From Pseudomonadota bacterium (GTDB taxonomy: Bacteria > Pseudomonadota > Alphaproteobacteria > Acetobacterales > Acetobacteraceae), in NCBI GenBank assembly GCA_021845595.1, contig JAJZVV010000005.1, positions 1-64,000 on the forward strand: a stretch of 64,000 nucleotides of DNA. The letters are read 5' to 3'. Below the pieces are notes generated by a model. That model had not been told where the DNA came from and did no database searches. It was given only the letters and a program-made list of their open reading frames with translations. Positions 46,237-55,545 of the stretch are shown piece by piece (position 1 is the stretch's first letter; every line of letters starts with the position of its first letter). The translations under genes were made by a program, and so were the position numbers.

Positions 46237-46719
46237 ATGACGATCAAGGTCGGTGACCAGATCCCGTCGATGAAGCTGATGGCGGCGGCGGCGGACGGGC
46301 CGAAGGAAGTTAGCACGGACGAGATTTTCGGCACCGGCAAGGTCGTGACCTTTGCCGTACCCGGCGCCTTCACGCCGACCTGCAGCGCGAAGCACCTGCC
46401 CGGGTTCGTCGAGCACATCGCCGATCTGCGCGCCAAAGGCGTCGACCGCATCGTCTGCATGGCCGTGAACGACCCGTTCGTCATGGGCGCCTGGGCGAAG
46501 GACCAGAATGTGGGCGACAAGATCGTCATGCTGGCGGATGGCTCGGGAGTCTTCACCAAGGCGCTCGGCCTCGAGCTCGATCTGGTCGCGCGCGGGCTTG
46601 GCGTGCGCAGCCAGCGCTTCGCCATGGTCACCGAGAATGGCAAGGTCACGAAGCTCGCGGTCGAGCCGCCGGGCGGGTTCGACGTCAGCCGCGCCGAAGC
46701 GGTGCTGGCCTCGCTCTGA
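46237..46719 (+). CDS. Peroxiredoxin, Prx5 (AhpC/TSA) type
   Basis: A 160-residue thiol peroxidase that reduces H2O2 and organic hydroperoxides, with glutathione/glutaredoxin as the usual reductant in this class. Peroxidatic Cys49 lies in PGAFTPTCSAKHLPGF (the PxxxT/SxxC motif). A further Cys is in DRIVCMAVND. ATG at 46237 follows GAGGAG. A hairpin follows. Confidence 0.93.
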   Translation: MTIKVGDQIPSMKLMAAAADGPKEVSTDEIFGTGKVVTFAVPGAFTPTCSAKHLPGFVEHIADLRAKGVDRIVCMAVNDPFVMGAWAKDQNVGDKIVMLADGSGVFTKALGLELDLVARGLGVRSQRFAMVTENGKVTKLAVEPPGGFDVSRAEAVLASL

Positions 46720-46727
46720 GACACCGG

Positions 46728-46761
46728 GCGTGATCCGCGCCAGATGACGGCGGGATCACGC
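46728..46761. terminator. Hairpin after peroxiredoxin gene
   Basis: GCGTGATCC (46728-46736) pairs with GGATCACGC (46753-46761) around a 16-base loop, between the convergent peroxiredoxin and PfkB kinase genes. No T-run. Confidence 0.45.
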
Positions 46762-46811
46762 TCCATACGATAGGCCGCGGTCGTGCCTGGTGCGAGCGCA
46801 CTCTGGCGCCG

Positions 46812-47759
46812 TCAGCCGGGCGGGGCGGCCTTCAGGTCCAGCTCCCGACGCCAGGGCGGATCGGCGCCGGGCCGGGTGCAGGTGTGGGCGCCCGCCAGCA
46901 GGGCGAGGGCCAGGGCGTGGCCGATCGCCGCCTCGCCGGCGCCACGCAGAGCCTTCGGCGTCAGGCATCCGGCTTCGGAGAGGCCGGCGAGGAGGCCGGA
47001 CATGAACGCATCGCCGGCGCCAACCGTATCCACCACGCGCACCGCGCGCGTCGGGCGGTCGAGGCGGCTGGACGCGTTGAAGGCACTGGCGCCCTCGCCG
47101 CCGCGCGTGACCGCGACCAGCCCGACGCCCTGGCGGAGCAGCCCGGCCGCGAATGCTTCGGCGGTCTGCCCTGGCGCGATCCAGGCGAGGTCGGCGAGGC
47201 TCAGCTTCACCAGGTCGGCGATCGCGAAGCAGCGCGCCAGCCGGGCGCGGTGCGCGGCTTCGTCGGGGATATGGTCGGGGCGGATGTTCGGATCGAGGCT
47301 CACCAGGCGCCCGCCTGCCCGCGCCGCCCCGATCAGCGCCTCCACGCCGGCCGCCGAGGGTTCGCGTACCAGGGCGAGCGAGCCGGTATGCAGCACCGTG
47401 GCAGCAGCGGGCAGGGCGGCGGGAACGAAATGCCGGTCCGCCGCCGCCGCGTCGTAGAACGCATAGCGCGGCTCGGCGGTATCGAGGCTGGCGAAGGCCA
47501 GCGTGCTCGGCCGGTCGAGCCGCGCGGCCGCGCTCAGGTCGACGCCGGCTTCGGTGAGTGCGCCGGCCAGCATGTCGCCGAAGAAATCGGTCGAGATCCC
47601 GCCGGCGAAGCCGGTCGCGACGCCCAGCCGGCCGAGCCCGACGGCAACATTGAGCGGGGAGCCGCCGACCATCGGCCGGTAGCACGCATGCCCCGCCTCG
47701 CTCCGCGCGGGCAGGAAATCGATCAGCCCCTCGCCGCACACGAGGATCATCGTGCTCAC
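46812..47759 (-). CDS. PfkB-family carbohydrate kinase
   Basis: A 315-residue ribokinase-fold sugar kinase. N-terminal VCGEGLIDFLPAR and GGSPLNVAVGLGRLG, C-terminal VVDTVGAGDAFMSGLLAGL with the catalytic Asp. It resembles fructokinases and ketodeoxygluconate kinases; context with a LarA-type epimerase favours a sugar-acid-derived substrate, but this is inference. GTG at 47759 starts 3 bases after larA; ATG at 47750 is also possible. Last gene of the larA-pfkB operon. Confidence 0.88.
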   Translation of the reverse strand: MSTMILVCGEGLIDFLPARSEAGHACYRPMVGGSPLNVAVGLGRLGVATGFAGGISTDFFGDMLAGALTEAGVDLSAAARLDRPSTLAFASLDTAEPRYAFYDAAAADRHFVPAALPAAATVLHTGSLALVREPSAAGVEALIGAARAGGRLVSLDPNIRPDHIPDEAAHRARLARCFAIADLVKLSLADLAWIAPGQTAEAFAAGLLRQGVGLVAVTRGGEGASAFNASSRLDRPTRAVRVVDTVGAGDAFMSGLLAGLSEAGCLTPKALRGAGEAAIGHALALALLAGAHTCTRPGADPPWRRELDLKAAPPG

Positions 47760-47762
47760 CGC

Positions 47763-49073
47763 TCAGCCGGCGTGGATCGGCACGACATAGGGGCCTTCCG
47801 GGATCACCGCCACCGCCGCGTCGCCGCTGGCCTGAATGGACGCCGCCACGGCAGCCTCCATCGAGGCGATCATGGCGACGCCGGTGATGCGCCGTTCCTC
47901 CTCGCCGAGGCCGGTGGTGTAGAGCTGGACCGTGCCGCGGCGCATCGACTTGAGCTGCATCTCGGTCTGCCACTCGTCGATGTCGGCGAAGCGCTTGACC
48001 ATCAGCCCGGCGAGGAAGGCATCGGGCCCGAGTGCGACCAGCCTTGCCTGCGCCTCGCGGAACTCGGCCGAGCCGAAGCCCTCTGAACATTCCGAGGCGA
48101 TGATCAGCCGCCCGCCGGGGGCCAGAATGTCCAGCGGCGTCACCATGCCCTTGACCGTCTGGTAGTAGGTCTTGTCGAGCGGATAGCCGGCGGCGGAGGT
48201 GACGACGGTCTGGTAGCGCCGCTCGACGGGCACCTCGCAGGAGGCAGCGGCGAAGCGCACCGCGGCGAGGTGGCTCTCGATGATCTCGCCGAAGGAAACG
48301 AATGCCAGGTCGCGGTCCTCGTCCTGGACGGTGTTGAGGGCGTAGATCGGGCCGATGCGGCGCACGATGTCGAGCTGTTCCTCGTGCAGCGGGTTGCCCT
48401 CGAGGTTGCACTGCACGGCGAGGGGATCTTCCATGAAGCGCGCGGAATGGAAGGTGCGGATCGTGTCCTGGTGCGCCACACCGGGAGCGACGACCTTCCG
48501 CCCGCCGGAATAGCCGGCCATGAAATGCGGCTCGACGAGACCGGTGGCGATGCGCAGGTCGGCCGCGACGAACCGGCGGTCGATCTTCACCGGCACGCCA
48601 CGCTTGGCCGTCACGCCGAGATCGATATGGTCGGCGTCGTTGCGGGCGAAATGGTTTTCCACGCGGACATTGGCCAGCACCCAGGGGTCGCCGACCAGCT
48701 CGGCGAGTTCCGCGCCTTCGTTGGGCCGGTGCAGCCCGGTCGCGACCAGCACCGTGATGGCCGCCAGCGGGATGCCGGCCGAGACCATGGTCTCGATCAT
48801 CGGCCGCAGGAACAGATGGTTCGGCACCGGGCGGGTGATGTCGCAAATCAGGATGCAGGCGCTGGCCTTGCCGCGTGCCAGCTCGCCCAGCGGCGCGGCG
48901 GCGACGGGGCGGTCCAGCGCGGCGGCGATGGCGGCCCGGGAATCGGGCAGCTTCGCCAGGGTGCGCTTGCGGATGACCGTGGCCGCGGCATGGGCGGGCA
49001 GGCGCAGCGGCAGGTGGCCACGGCCATAGGCGATGGCGATACCGGCTGGGTCGCGCCCGGATGAACCGTTCAT
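47763..49073 (-). CDS. LarA-type nickel-dependent 2-hydroxyacid racemase/epimerase
   Basis: A 436-residue LarA-family protein. The nickel-pincer site is conserved: GLHRPNEGAE (first His), VEPHFMAGYSGGRKVVAPG (second His and Lys) and TIRTFHSARF (third His). Family members use a nickel pincer nucleotide to invert the C2 hydroxyl of lactate, malate or aldonates. The cofactor genes larB, larC and larE are absent from the window. Its neighbours (sugar kinase, DUF1537 kinase, PdxA-like enzyme) suggest a sugar acid as substrate rather than lactate. ATG at 49073 is divergent from the DUF1537 gene by 85 bases. Confidence 0.88.
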   Translation of the reverse strand: MNGSSGRDPAGIAIAYGRGHLPLRLPAHAAATVIRKRTLAKLPDSRAAIAAALDRPVAAAPLGELARGKASACILICDITRPVPNHLFLRPMIETMVSAGIPLAAITVLVATGLHRPNEGAELAELVGDPWVLANVRVENHFARNDADHIDLGVTAKRGVPVKIDRRFVAADLRIATGLVEPHFMAGYSGGRKVVAPGVAHQDTIRTFHSARFMEDPLAVQCNLEGNPLHEEQLDIVRRIGPIYALNTVQDEDRDLAFVSFGEIIESHLAAVRFAAASCEVPVERRYQTVVTSAAGYPLDKTYYQTVKGMVTPLDILAPGGRLIIASECSEGFGSAEFREAQARLVALGPDAFLAGLMVKRFADIDEWQTEMQLKSMRRGTVQLYTTGLGEEERRITGVAMIASMEAAVAASIQASGDAAVAVIPEGPYVVPIHAG

Positions 49074-49158
49074 GCTCTGCCTCCCGTCGCTCGCGGTTGC
49101 TTTCCGCGCTCGGTTCCATTCTTCTCCCTCCTTGGCCGGTCCACAAGGCGTGCGCGGG

Positions 49159-50231
49159 ATGGCAGAAGAAACGCTGCGGCTGCTGGCCGACGATCTGACC
49201 GGCGCGCTGGACAGCGCGGCGCAATTCGTGCCGCGCCTCGGCCCGATCACGTGCTTTCTCGATCCGCCGTTGCTGCCGCCCCCCTCATGCGCGCTCGACA
49301 CCGGCACACGGGAGCGGAGCGGCGAGGCTGCTGCGGCCGCCGTCCGCGCCCGCGCCGGCCTGTTCGCCGGTGCCGGGATCGCTTTCAAGAAAATCGACAG
49401 CCTGCTGCGCGGGCACGAGGCGATGGAGATCGCGGCGTGCCTGTCCGCCAGCCCCTTCCGCGCGGCGGTGATCGCGCCGGCCTTTCCCGCCCAGGGGCGG
49501 GTGACGCGGTCGGGGCGCCAGTTCGCGCGTGGGCCGCAAGGGTGGACGCCGGTCGCAACCGACCTCGCCGCCGCGCTCGCCGCGCTCGGTCACCCGGTTC
49601 GTCACGCGCGCCCCGGCGACCCAGCCCCCGACGGGGTCAGTCTCTGGGATGCCGAGACCGACGACGATCTGGCGCGCATCGTCGCCGCCGGTCGCGCGGC
49701 GGGTGGGCCGGTGCTGTGGTGCGGCACGGCCGGGCTGGCCGCCGCACTGGCTGGCGCTGCCGCTGCGCCGCCGGCCGCTCTCGCCCGGCCGCTGCTCGGG
49801 CTGTTCGGCTCCGATCACGTCGCGATGCGCGCCCAGCTCGCCCTCTGCGCTGCGCACCACGTCGCGCTCTCGACGAGTGGCGGCGCGACGCTGCGGGCTC
49901 GGCTGGCCGCCGACGGCGTGGCGCTGGCGAGCTTCGCCCTGCCGCCCGGCCTCGCCCGCGACGAGGCGGCAGGCCGGATTGCGGCAATGATCGAAACCGC
50001 GCTGACGCCCATGCCGGACCTGCGCACGCTCGTCGTCGCCGGCGGCGAGACGCTGCGCGACGTCGTGCGCGTGCTCGGCGCGTCGCACCTTTTGGTGCTC
50101 GGGCAGATGCGGCCCGGCGTACCGGTCTCGCGTCCGGGCGACGGCGCGTGGCAGAGTGTGCGCATCGTCTCGAAGTCCGGAGCCTTCGGCGCGCCGGACC
50201 TGCTGCGACAGTTGCTCGAGGAGAGCCTGAT

Positions 50232-50235
<4 letters not shown>
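49159..50235 (+). CDS. Four-carbon acid sugar kinase (DUF1537 family)
   Basis: A 358-residue ATP-dependent kinase. LADDLTGALDSAAQF is the N-terminal substrate-binding signature, FKKIDSLLRGHEAMEI the second, and VAGGETLRDVVRVLG with SKSGAFGAPDLLRQLLEE the C-terminal nucleotide site. Known members phosphorylate the 4-OH of threonate or erythronate. It is shorter than typical family members (about 400-430). The pdxA-like gene starts in its stop codon (TTGA), matching known threonate/erythronate operons. Confidence 0.88.
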
Positions 50236-51251
<1,016 letters not shown>

Positions 51252-51257
51252 CCGCCG

Positions 51258-53168
51258 TCAGGCCCGCCGTTCGGCCTCGCGCAGTTTGCGGTAAAGCGTC
51301 TTGCGGCTGATCGCCAGCCGCCGCGCCGCTTCGGAGACATTGCCGCCGGAGTCGTCGAAGGCGTGCCGTACCGCGTCGTGGGCGAGCCCACGCAGGGTTT
51401 GCCCTGGCGTGGTCGTCGGCGCGCGCACCCGGTCCGTGCCACCGCGCAGTTGCGCGGCGAGATCCGGACAGAGATGCACGAAGCCGATCTGGTGCTCGAA
51501 CGGCTCCATCAGCGCCGCCGCCCCGCTGAGCACATGCGCGAGTTCGCGAATATTGCCCGGCCAGGCATAGGTCGCGAAAGCCGCGAGCAGGTCCGGTTCG
51601 ACCCCGATGGCGCGCTCCGGCGCGATTCGGGCCAGCAGGCGTTCGATCAGAGCTGGCAGGTCCTGGCGCGCGCGCAGGGCGGGCAGCCGCAGGCTGACCC
51701 CGCTGAGCCGATAATAGAGATCGGCGCGGAAACGTCCCGCCGCGACCTCGGCGGCGAGGTCGCGGTGCGTCGCCGACATCAACGCGAAATCCAGCGCCAC
51801 CGCCCGCCCGCCGCCGAGCGGCACGACCTCGCGATTCTCCAGGACGCGCAGCAGCCGCGCCTGGAGCGCCAGCGGCATGTCGCCGATCTCGTCGAGGAAC
51901 AGCGTCCCACCATGGGCCTCGCGCAGCCGGCCGGGGTTGCCCTCGCGCGCCGCGCCGGTGAACGCGCCAGCGCGGTATCCGAACAATTCGGCCTCGATCA
52001 GGCTTTCCGGCAGAGCAGCGCAGTTCATCGCTACGAACGGCCCGGAGCGGCGCGGGCCGGACGCATGGATGGCGCGCGCCAGCACGTCTTTGCCGGTGCC
52101 GGACTCGCCGCGGAGCAGCAGCGGCACCGGCTTGGCCGCGAGCCGCCGGGCGCGGCTCAGCACCTCGCGTAGCGCAGCGTCGCCGGTGTCCAGTGCGGCG
52201 AGCGCATCGCCCTCGGCGACCAGCGCGGCGCGGCGGCGCGGCGGTGCGGCCGGCCGATGCAGCTCGGCGTGCAGCCGCCGTCCTCCCGGTAGCACCAGAC
52301 TGATCAACTCTCCGCCCCCGTTGGCGCGTTCGATCAGGTCCGGCAGGCGCAGCCCGAGCACGCGTTCGAGCGCGACCGGCCCGCGGCTGAGGCGGTCCGG
52401 GCCGAGCAGAGCCCGCGCGGCATGATTGACCCCGATGATCCGCCCCCCCTCATCCAGCGCCAGGCCGATCTCTGCCAGCGTTCCGATCCCCTCCCGGCTG
52501 GCGTGCAGGTTGACGCGAAACGCGCCGCGATGGCGGGCCTGAAAGAGCTGGTTTTCGATCATGTGCGCGGCCATGCGCACCGTCGCCTCGGTGTGCGGCG
52601 AGCGGCTGGCGCACTCGCCGGAGACGTCGATGACACCGATCAGCGTCCCGACCGGGTCGTGCACCGGCGCGGCAGTGCAGGTCAGGAACCCGTTGTGCTC
52701 CAGGAAGTGCTCCTCGCCATGCACGGTGACCGGCACGGCCTCCGCGAGCGCGGTACCGATGGCGTTCGTGCCGCGTTCGGCTTCGTGCCAGGAATGGCCG
52801 GGCTGCAGCGCAACCCGCGCGGCCTTGTCGAGGAAGGTCGGATCGCCGAGCGAGTTCACCACCATCCCGTTGCCGCAGGCGAGAATGACAATGCTGCCGC
52901 TGCCGCGCACCTGGCCGAAGACGTAGTCCATCACCGGGCGGGCGAAGGCGATGAATTGCTGCTCGCGCTCGACGATTTCGCGCAGGGCCGCCGAGGCCGG
53001 GCCGCGCGGCTCGACCCGCCCGCGTGGGGCGAGACCGGCACTGAGGCTGCGCTGCCAGGAGCGAAGGGTCAGGTCGCTGAGCAGTCCGACGGGGACGGCG
53101 CCGCGTTCCAGCAACTGGCGGCGGGCACGGGCGAGCGCGTTCTCCATCGGGCCCGAAGCGGGCAGCAT
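51258..53168 (-). CDS. Sigma-54-dependent transcriptional activator (AcoR-like)
   Basis: A 636-residue enhancer-binding protein. The N-terminal half holds a GAF-type sensor domain (TFLDKAARVALQPGHSWHEA). The AAA+ domain is intact: Walker A GESGTGKDVL, the sigma-54-contact GAFTGA loop and Walker B GGTLFLDEIGD. C-terminal Fis-type helix-turn-helix: GGNVSEAARRLAISRKTLYR. AcoR-like members respond to acetoin or alcohols/aldehydes. It is divergent from the aldehyde dehydrogenase gene, whose region holds a -24/-12 promoter. ATG at 53168 follows GGAGGG. Confidence 0.94.
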   Translation of the reverse strand: MLPASGPMENALARARRQLLERGAVPVGLLSDLTLRSWQRSLSAGLAPRGRVEPRGPASAALREIVEREQQFIAFARPVMDYVFGQVRGSGSIVILACGNGMVVNSLGDPTFLDKAARVALQPGHSWHEAERGTNAIGTALAEAVPVTVHGEEHFLEHNGFLTCTAAPVHDPVGTLIGVIDVSGECASRSPHTEATVRMAAHMIENQLFQARHRGAFRVNLHASREGIGTLAEIGLALDEGGRIIGVNHAARALLGPDRLSRGPVALERVLGLRLPDLIERANGGGELISLVLPGGRRLHAELHRPAAPPRRRAALVAEGDALAALDTGDAALREVLSRARRLAAKPVPLLLRGESGTGKDVLARAIHASGPRRSGPFVAMNCAALPESLIEAELFGYRAGAFTGAAREGNPGRLREAHGGTLFLDEIGDMPLALQARLLRVLENREVVPLGGGRAVALDFALMSATHRDLAAEVAAGRFRADLYYRLSGVSLRLPALRARQDLPALIERLLARIAPERAIGVEPDLLAAFATYAWPGNIRELAHVLSGAAALMEPFEHQIGFVHLCPDLAAQLRGGTDRVRAPTTTPGQTLRGLAHDAVRHAFDDSGGNVSEAARRLAISRKTLYRKLREAERRA

Positions 53169-53230
53169 GATCGGTTCCCTCCAGGCTGTTCACCGGTTCG
53201 TGCGGCTTGTCGGTGATTTCCCTCTACCAG

Positions 53231-53272
53231 TGCGTCATCTGAGCGACAAGTAAATGCGTCAGCATCGTGACG
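53231..53272. promoter_or_regulatory. Candidate upstream activator sites
   Basis: TGCGTCA occurs at 53231-53237 and 53255-53261, 24 bases apart. The second begins a palindrome CGTCA-N6-TGACG (53257-53272), the first a partial version CGTCA-N6-CGACA (53233-53248). They stand about 100-145 bases upstream of a -24/-12 promoter, the normal place for enhancer sites of a sigma-54 activator. Confidence 0.5.
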
Positions 53273-53374
53273 AGGTGTTTCCTTTTGTCCCACATGGTTC
53301 CCTCGGCACCGATACAGGCCGGACACGCCGGAACAGATATTGTTCGAAATCAATTTGCTAGCAGCAAGAGACGG

Positions 53375-53390
53375 TTGGCATAGGGCTTGC
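53375..53390 (+). promoter_or_regulatory. Sigma-54 (-24/-12) promoter
   Basis: TTGGCATAGGGCTTGC carries GG (53377-53378) and GC (53389-53390) with exactly 10 bases between, matching TGGCAC-N5-TTGC save one base. It lies 67 bases before the aldehyde dehydrogenase ATG and faces away from the sigma-54 activator gene. Confidence 0.72.
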
Positions 53391-53457
53391 GGAAGGTGGG
53401 TGGTGAAGCCGGAGCGCGGATCGTCCGCCCGCCGGTCGCCGCCCAGAGGAGGTCCAA

Positions 53458-54978
53458 ATGCTCTATGCCGCACCTGGCAGCCCAGCCGCCAAATTCAGCT
53501 TCAAGCCGCGCTATGACAATTTCATCGGTGGCGCCTGGAAGGCGCCGGTGCGGGGCGAATATTTCGCCAACCCGACACCGGTGACCGGCAAGGTGTTTTG
53601 CGAGGTCGCGCGCTCCACGGCCGAGGACATCGATCTCGCCCTCGACGCCGCGCACGCCGCTGCCCCGGCTTGGGGCCGCACATCGGTAGCGGAACGCGCC
53701 AACATCCTCAACCGCATCGCCGACCGCATGGAGGCCAATCTCGAGAGTCTCGCTCTGGCCGAGACCTGGGACAACGGCAAGCCGATCCGTGAAACCCTGG
53801 CCGCCGACCTGCCGCTCGCCATCGACCATTTCCGCTATTTCGCCGGCGCCATCCGTGCCCAGGAAGGCTCTCTCGGCGAAATCGACGCCGACACCGTCGC
53901 CTACCATTTCCACGAACCGCTCGGCGTCGTCGGCCAGATCATCCCGTGGAACTTCCCGCTGCTGATGGCGGTGTGGAAGCTGGCGCCGGCGCTGGCGGCA
54001 GGGAACGCCGTGGTGCTGAAGCCGGCGGAGCAGACCCCGGCCAGCATCCTCGTGCTGATGGAACTGATCGGCGACCTGCTGCCGGCCGGCGTGCTCAATG
54101 TCGTCAACGGGTTCGGGCTGGAGGCCGGCAAGCCGCTCGCTTCCTCGCCGCGCATCGCCAAGATCGCCTTCACCGGCGAGACGACGACGGGCCGGCTCAT
54201 CATGCAATATGCCAGCCAGAACCTGATCCCGGTGACACTGGAACTCGGCGGCAAATCGCCCAACGTGTTCTTCGCCGACGTCATGGCGGCCGACGACGCG
54301 TTCTTCGACAAGGCGCTCGAAGGCTTCACCATGTTCGCCTTGAACCAGGGCGAGGTCTGCACCTGCCCGTCACGGGCGCTGATCCAGGAATCGATCTACG
54401 ACAAGTTCATGGAACGCGCGGTCGCGCGGGTGCGCGCGGTGCGTCAGGGCAATCCGCTCGACACCGAGACGATGATCGGCGCCCAGGCTTCGACCGAACA
54501 GCTGCAGAAAATCCTCTCCTATATGGATATCGGACGCCAGGAGGGCGCGCGCTGCCTCACCGGTGGCGAGCGGGCGGTGTTCGGCGGTGAGTTGGCCGAG
54601 GGCTACTATGTGCAGCCGACCGTCTTCGCCGGGCATAACCGCATGCGCATCTTCCAGGAGGAGATTTTCGGCCCGGTCGTCTCGGTCACCACGTTCAAGG
54701 ACGAGGCCGAAGCGCTTGCGATCGCCAACGACACGCTCTACGGCCTCGGCTCGGGCGTCTGGACACGCGACTCCGGCACCGCCTACCGCATGGGCCGCGG
54801 GATCAAGGCCGGACGCGTCTGGACCAATTGCTACCACGCCTACCCGGCGCACGCCGCGTTCGGCGGTTACAAGCAGTCCGGCATCGGCCGCGAGACGCAC
54901 AAAATGATGCTCGATCACTACCAACAGACCAAGAATCTGCTGGTCAGCTACAGTCCGAACGCGCTTGGCTTCTTCTGA
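53458..54978 (+). CDS. NAD(P)-dependent aldehyde dehydrogenase (AldB/AcoD type)
   Basis: A 506-residue aldehyde dehydrogenase, closest in pattern to acetaldehyde/chloroacetaldehyde dehydrogenases. Cofactor loop [12 protein letters not shown], general base Glu262 in LELGGKSPN, catalytic Cys301 in GEVCTCPSR (a second Cys303 follows). It would oxidise the aldehyde made by the PQQ alcohol dehydrogenase downstream. The C-terminal [10 protein letters not shown] is typical of this subgroup. Expression likely depends on the sigma-54 promoter upstream. Followed by DUF779 after 71 bases. Confidence 0.95.
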   Translation: MLYAAPGSPAAKFSFKPRYDNFIGGAWKAPVRGEYFANPTPVTGKVFCEVARSTAEDIDLALDAAHAAAPAWGRTSVAERANILNRIADRMEANLESLALAETWDNGKPIRETLAADLPLAIDHFRYFAGAIRAQEGSLGEIDADTVAYHFHEPLGVVGQIIPWNFPLLMAVWKLAPALAAGNAVVLKPAEQTPASILVLMELIGDLLPAGVLNVVNGFGLEAGKPLASSPRIAKIAFTGETTTGRLIMQYASQNLIPVTLELGGKSPNVFFADVMAADDAFFDKALEGFTMFALNQGEVCTCPSRALIQESIYDKFMERAVARVRAVRQGNPLDTETMIGAQASTEQLQKILSYMDIGRQEGARCLTGGERAVFGGELAEGYYVQPTVFAGHNRMRIFQEEIFGPVVSVTTFKDEAEALAIANDTLYGLGSGVWTRDSGTAYRMGRGIKAGRVWTNCYHAYPAHAAFGGYKQSGIGRETHKMMLDHYQQTKNLLVSYSPNALGFF

Positions 54979-55049
54979 GAGCGCGTCACAGTGGGGGCGC
55001 GTTCTGGTCTCGGCCAGAGGCGCCGCCGCCATGGCGGGGGGAACCGCAG

Positions 55050-55448
55050 ATGCTGGACGAACCGCTTGATCTGCGTCGGGTGACGGCGAGCGCGGCGGCG
55101 CTTGCCCTCATCGACGAGCTGCGCGCGCGCCACGGGGCGTTGATGTTTCACCAATCGGGCGGCTGCTGCGACGGCAGCGCGCCGATGTGCTTCCCGGAGG
55201 GCAGCTTCCTCGTCGGCGGTTCGGACGTGCTGCTCGGCGAGATCGGCGGCTGCCCGTTCTACATGGGCCGGGCGCAGTTCGAATATTGGCGGCACACGCG
55301 TTTGATCATCGACGTGGTGGAGGGCCGCGGCGGCATGTTCTCCCTCGAAGGCCCGACCGGCCGGCGCTTCCTGACGCGCTCGTCGCTGTTCTCCGAAGGG
55401 GAACAAGCGCTGCTGGACGCGCCGCGGATGACGGCAGGGCCACAGTGA
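55050..55448 (+). CDS. DUF779 domain-containing protein
   Basis: A 132-residue protein of the DUF779 family: GALMFHQSGGCCDGSAPMC, the GGCPFYMG segment and FEYWRHTRLIIDVVEGRGGMFSLE. The cysteine-rich GGCCDG suggests metal or cluster binding; function is unknown. It is nearly always next to aldehyde dehydrogenase genes of this type, as here. ATG at 55050 is the start of the conserved region. Confidence 0.9.
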   Translation: MLDEPLDLRRVTASAAALALIDELRARHGALMFHQSGGCCDGSAPMCFPEGSFLVGGSDVLLGEIGGCPFYMGRAQFEYWRHTRLIIDVVEGRGGMFSLEGPTGRRFLTRSSLFSEGEQALLDAPRMTAGPQ

Positions 55449-55459
55449 CGACGCCAAGA

Positions 55460-55488
55460 TTTACAATGACAACGACTGAGAGTATGGA
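55460..55488 (+). promoter_or_regulatory. Possible sigma-70-type promoter before the PQQ dehydrogenase gene
   Basis: TTTACA (55460-55465), a 17-base spacer and TATGGA (55483-55488) lie in an unusually AT-rich stretch 58 bases before the ATG. It would allow the dehydrogenase to be expressed apart from the upstream aldehyde dehydrogenase. Confidence 0.35.
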
Positions 55489-55545
55489 ATTCACTGCTTG
55501 CGTGCCGAACCCGTAAATGCACAGCCAGGGAGGTCGATTGAGACT

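Noticed and set aside
46756-49224. An 822-codon minus-strand open frame.
   Set aside because: It is the shifted-frame shadow of larA and the PfkB kinase, rich in Arg/Gly/Ala and without any recognised domain.
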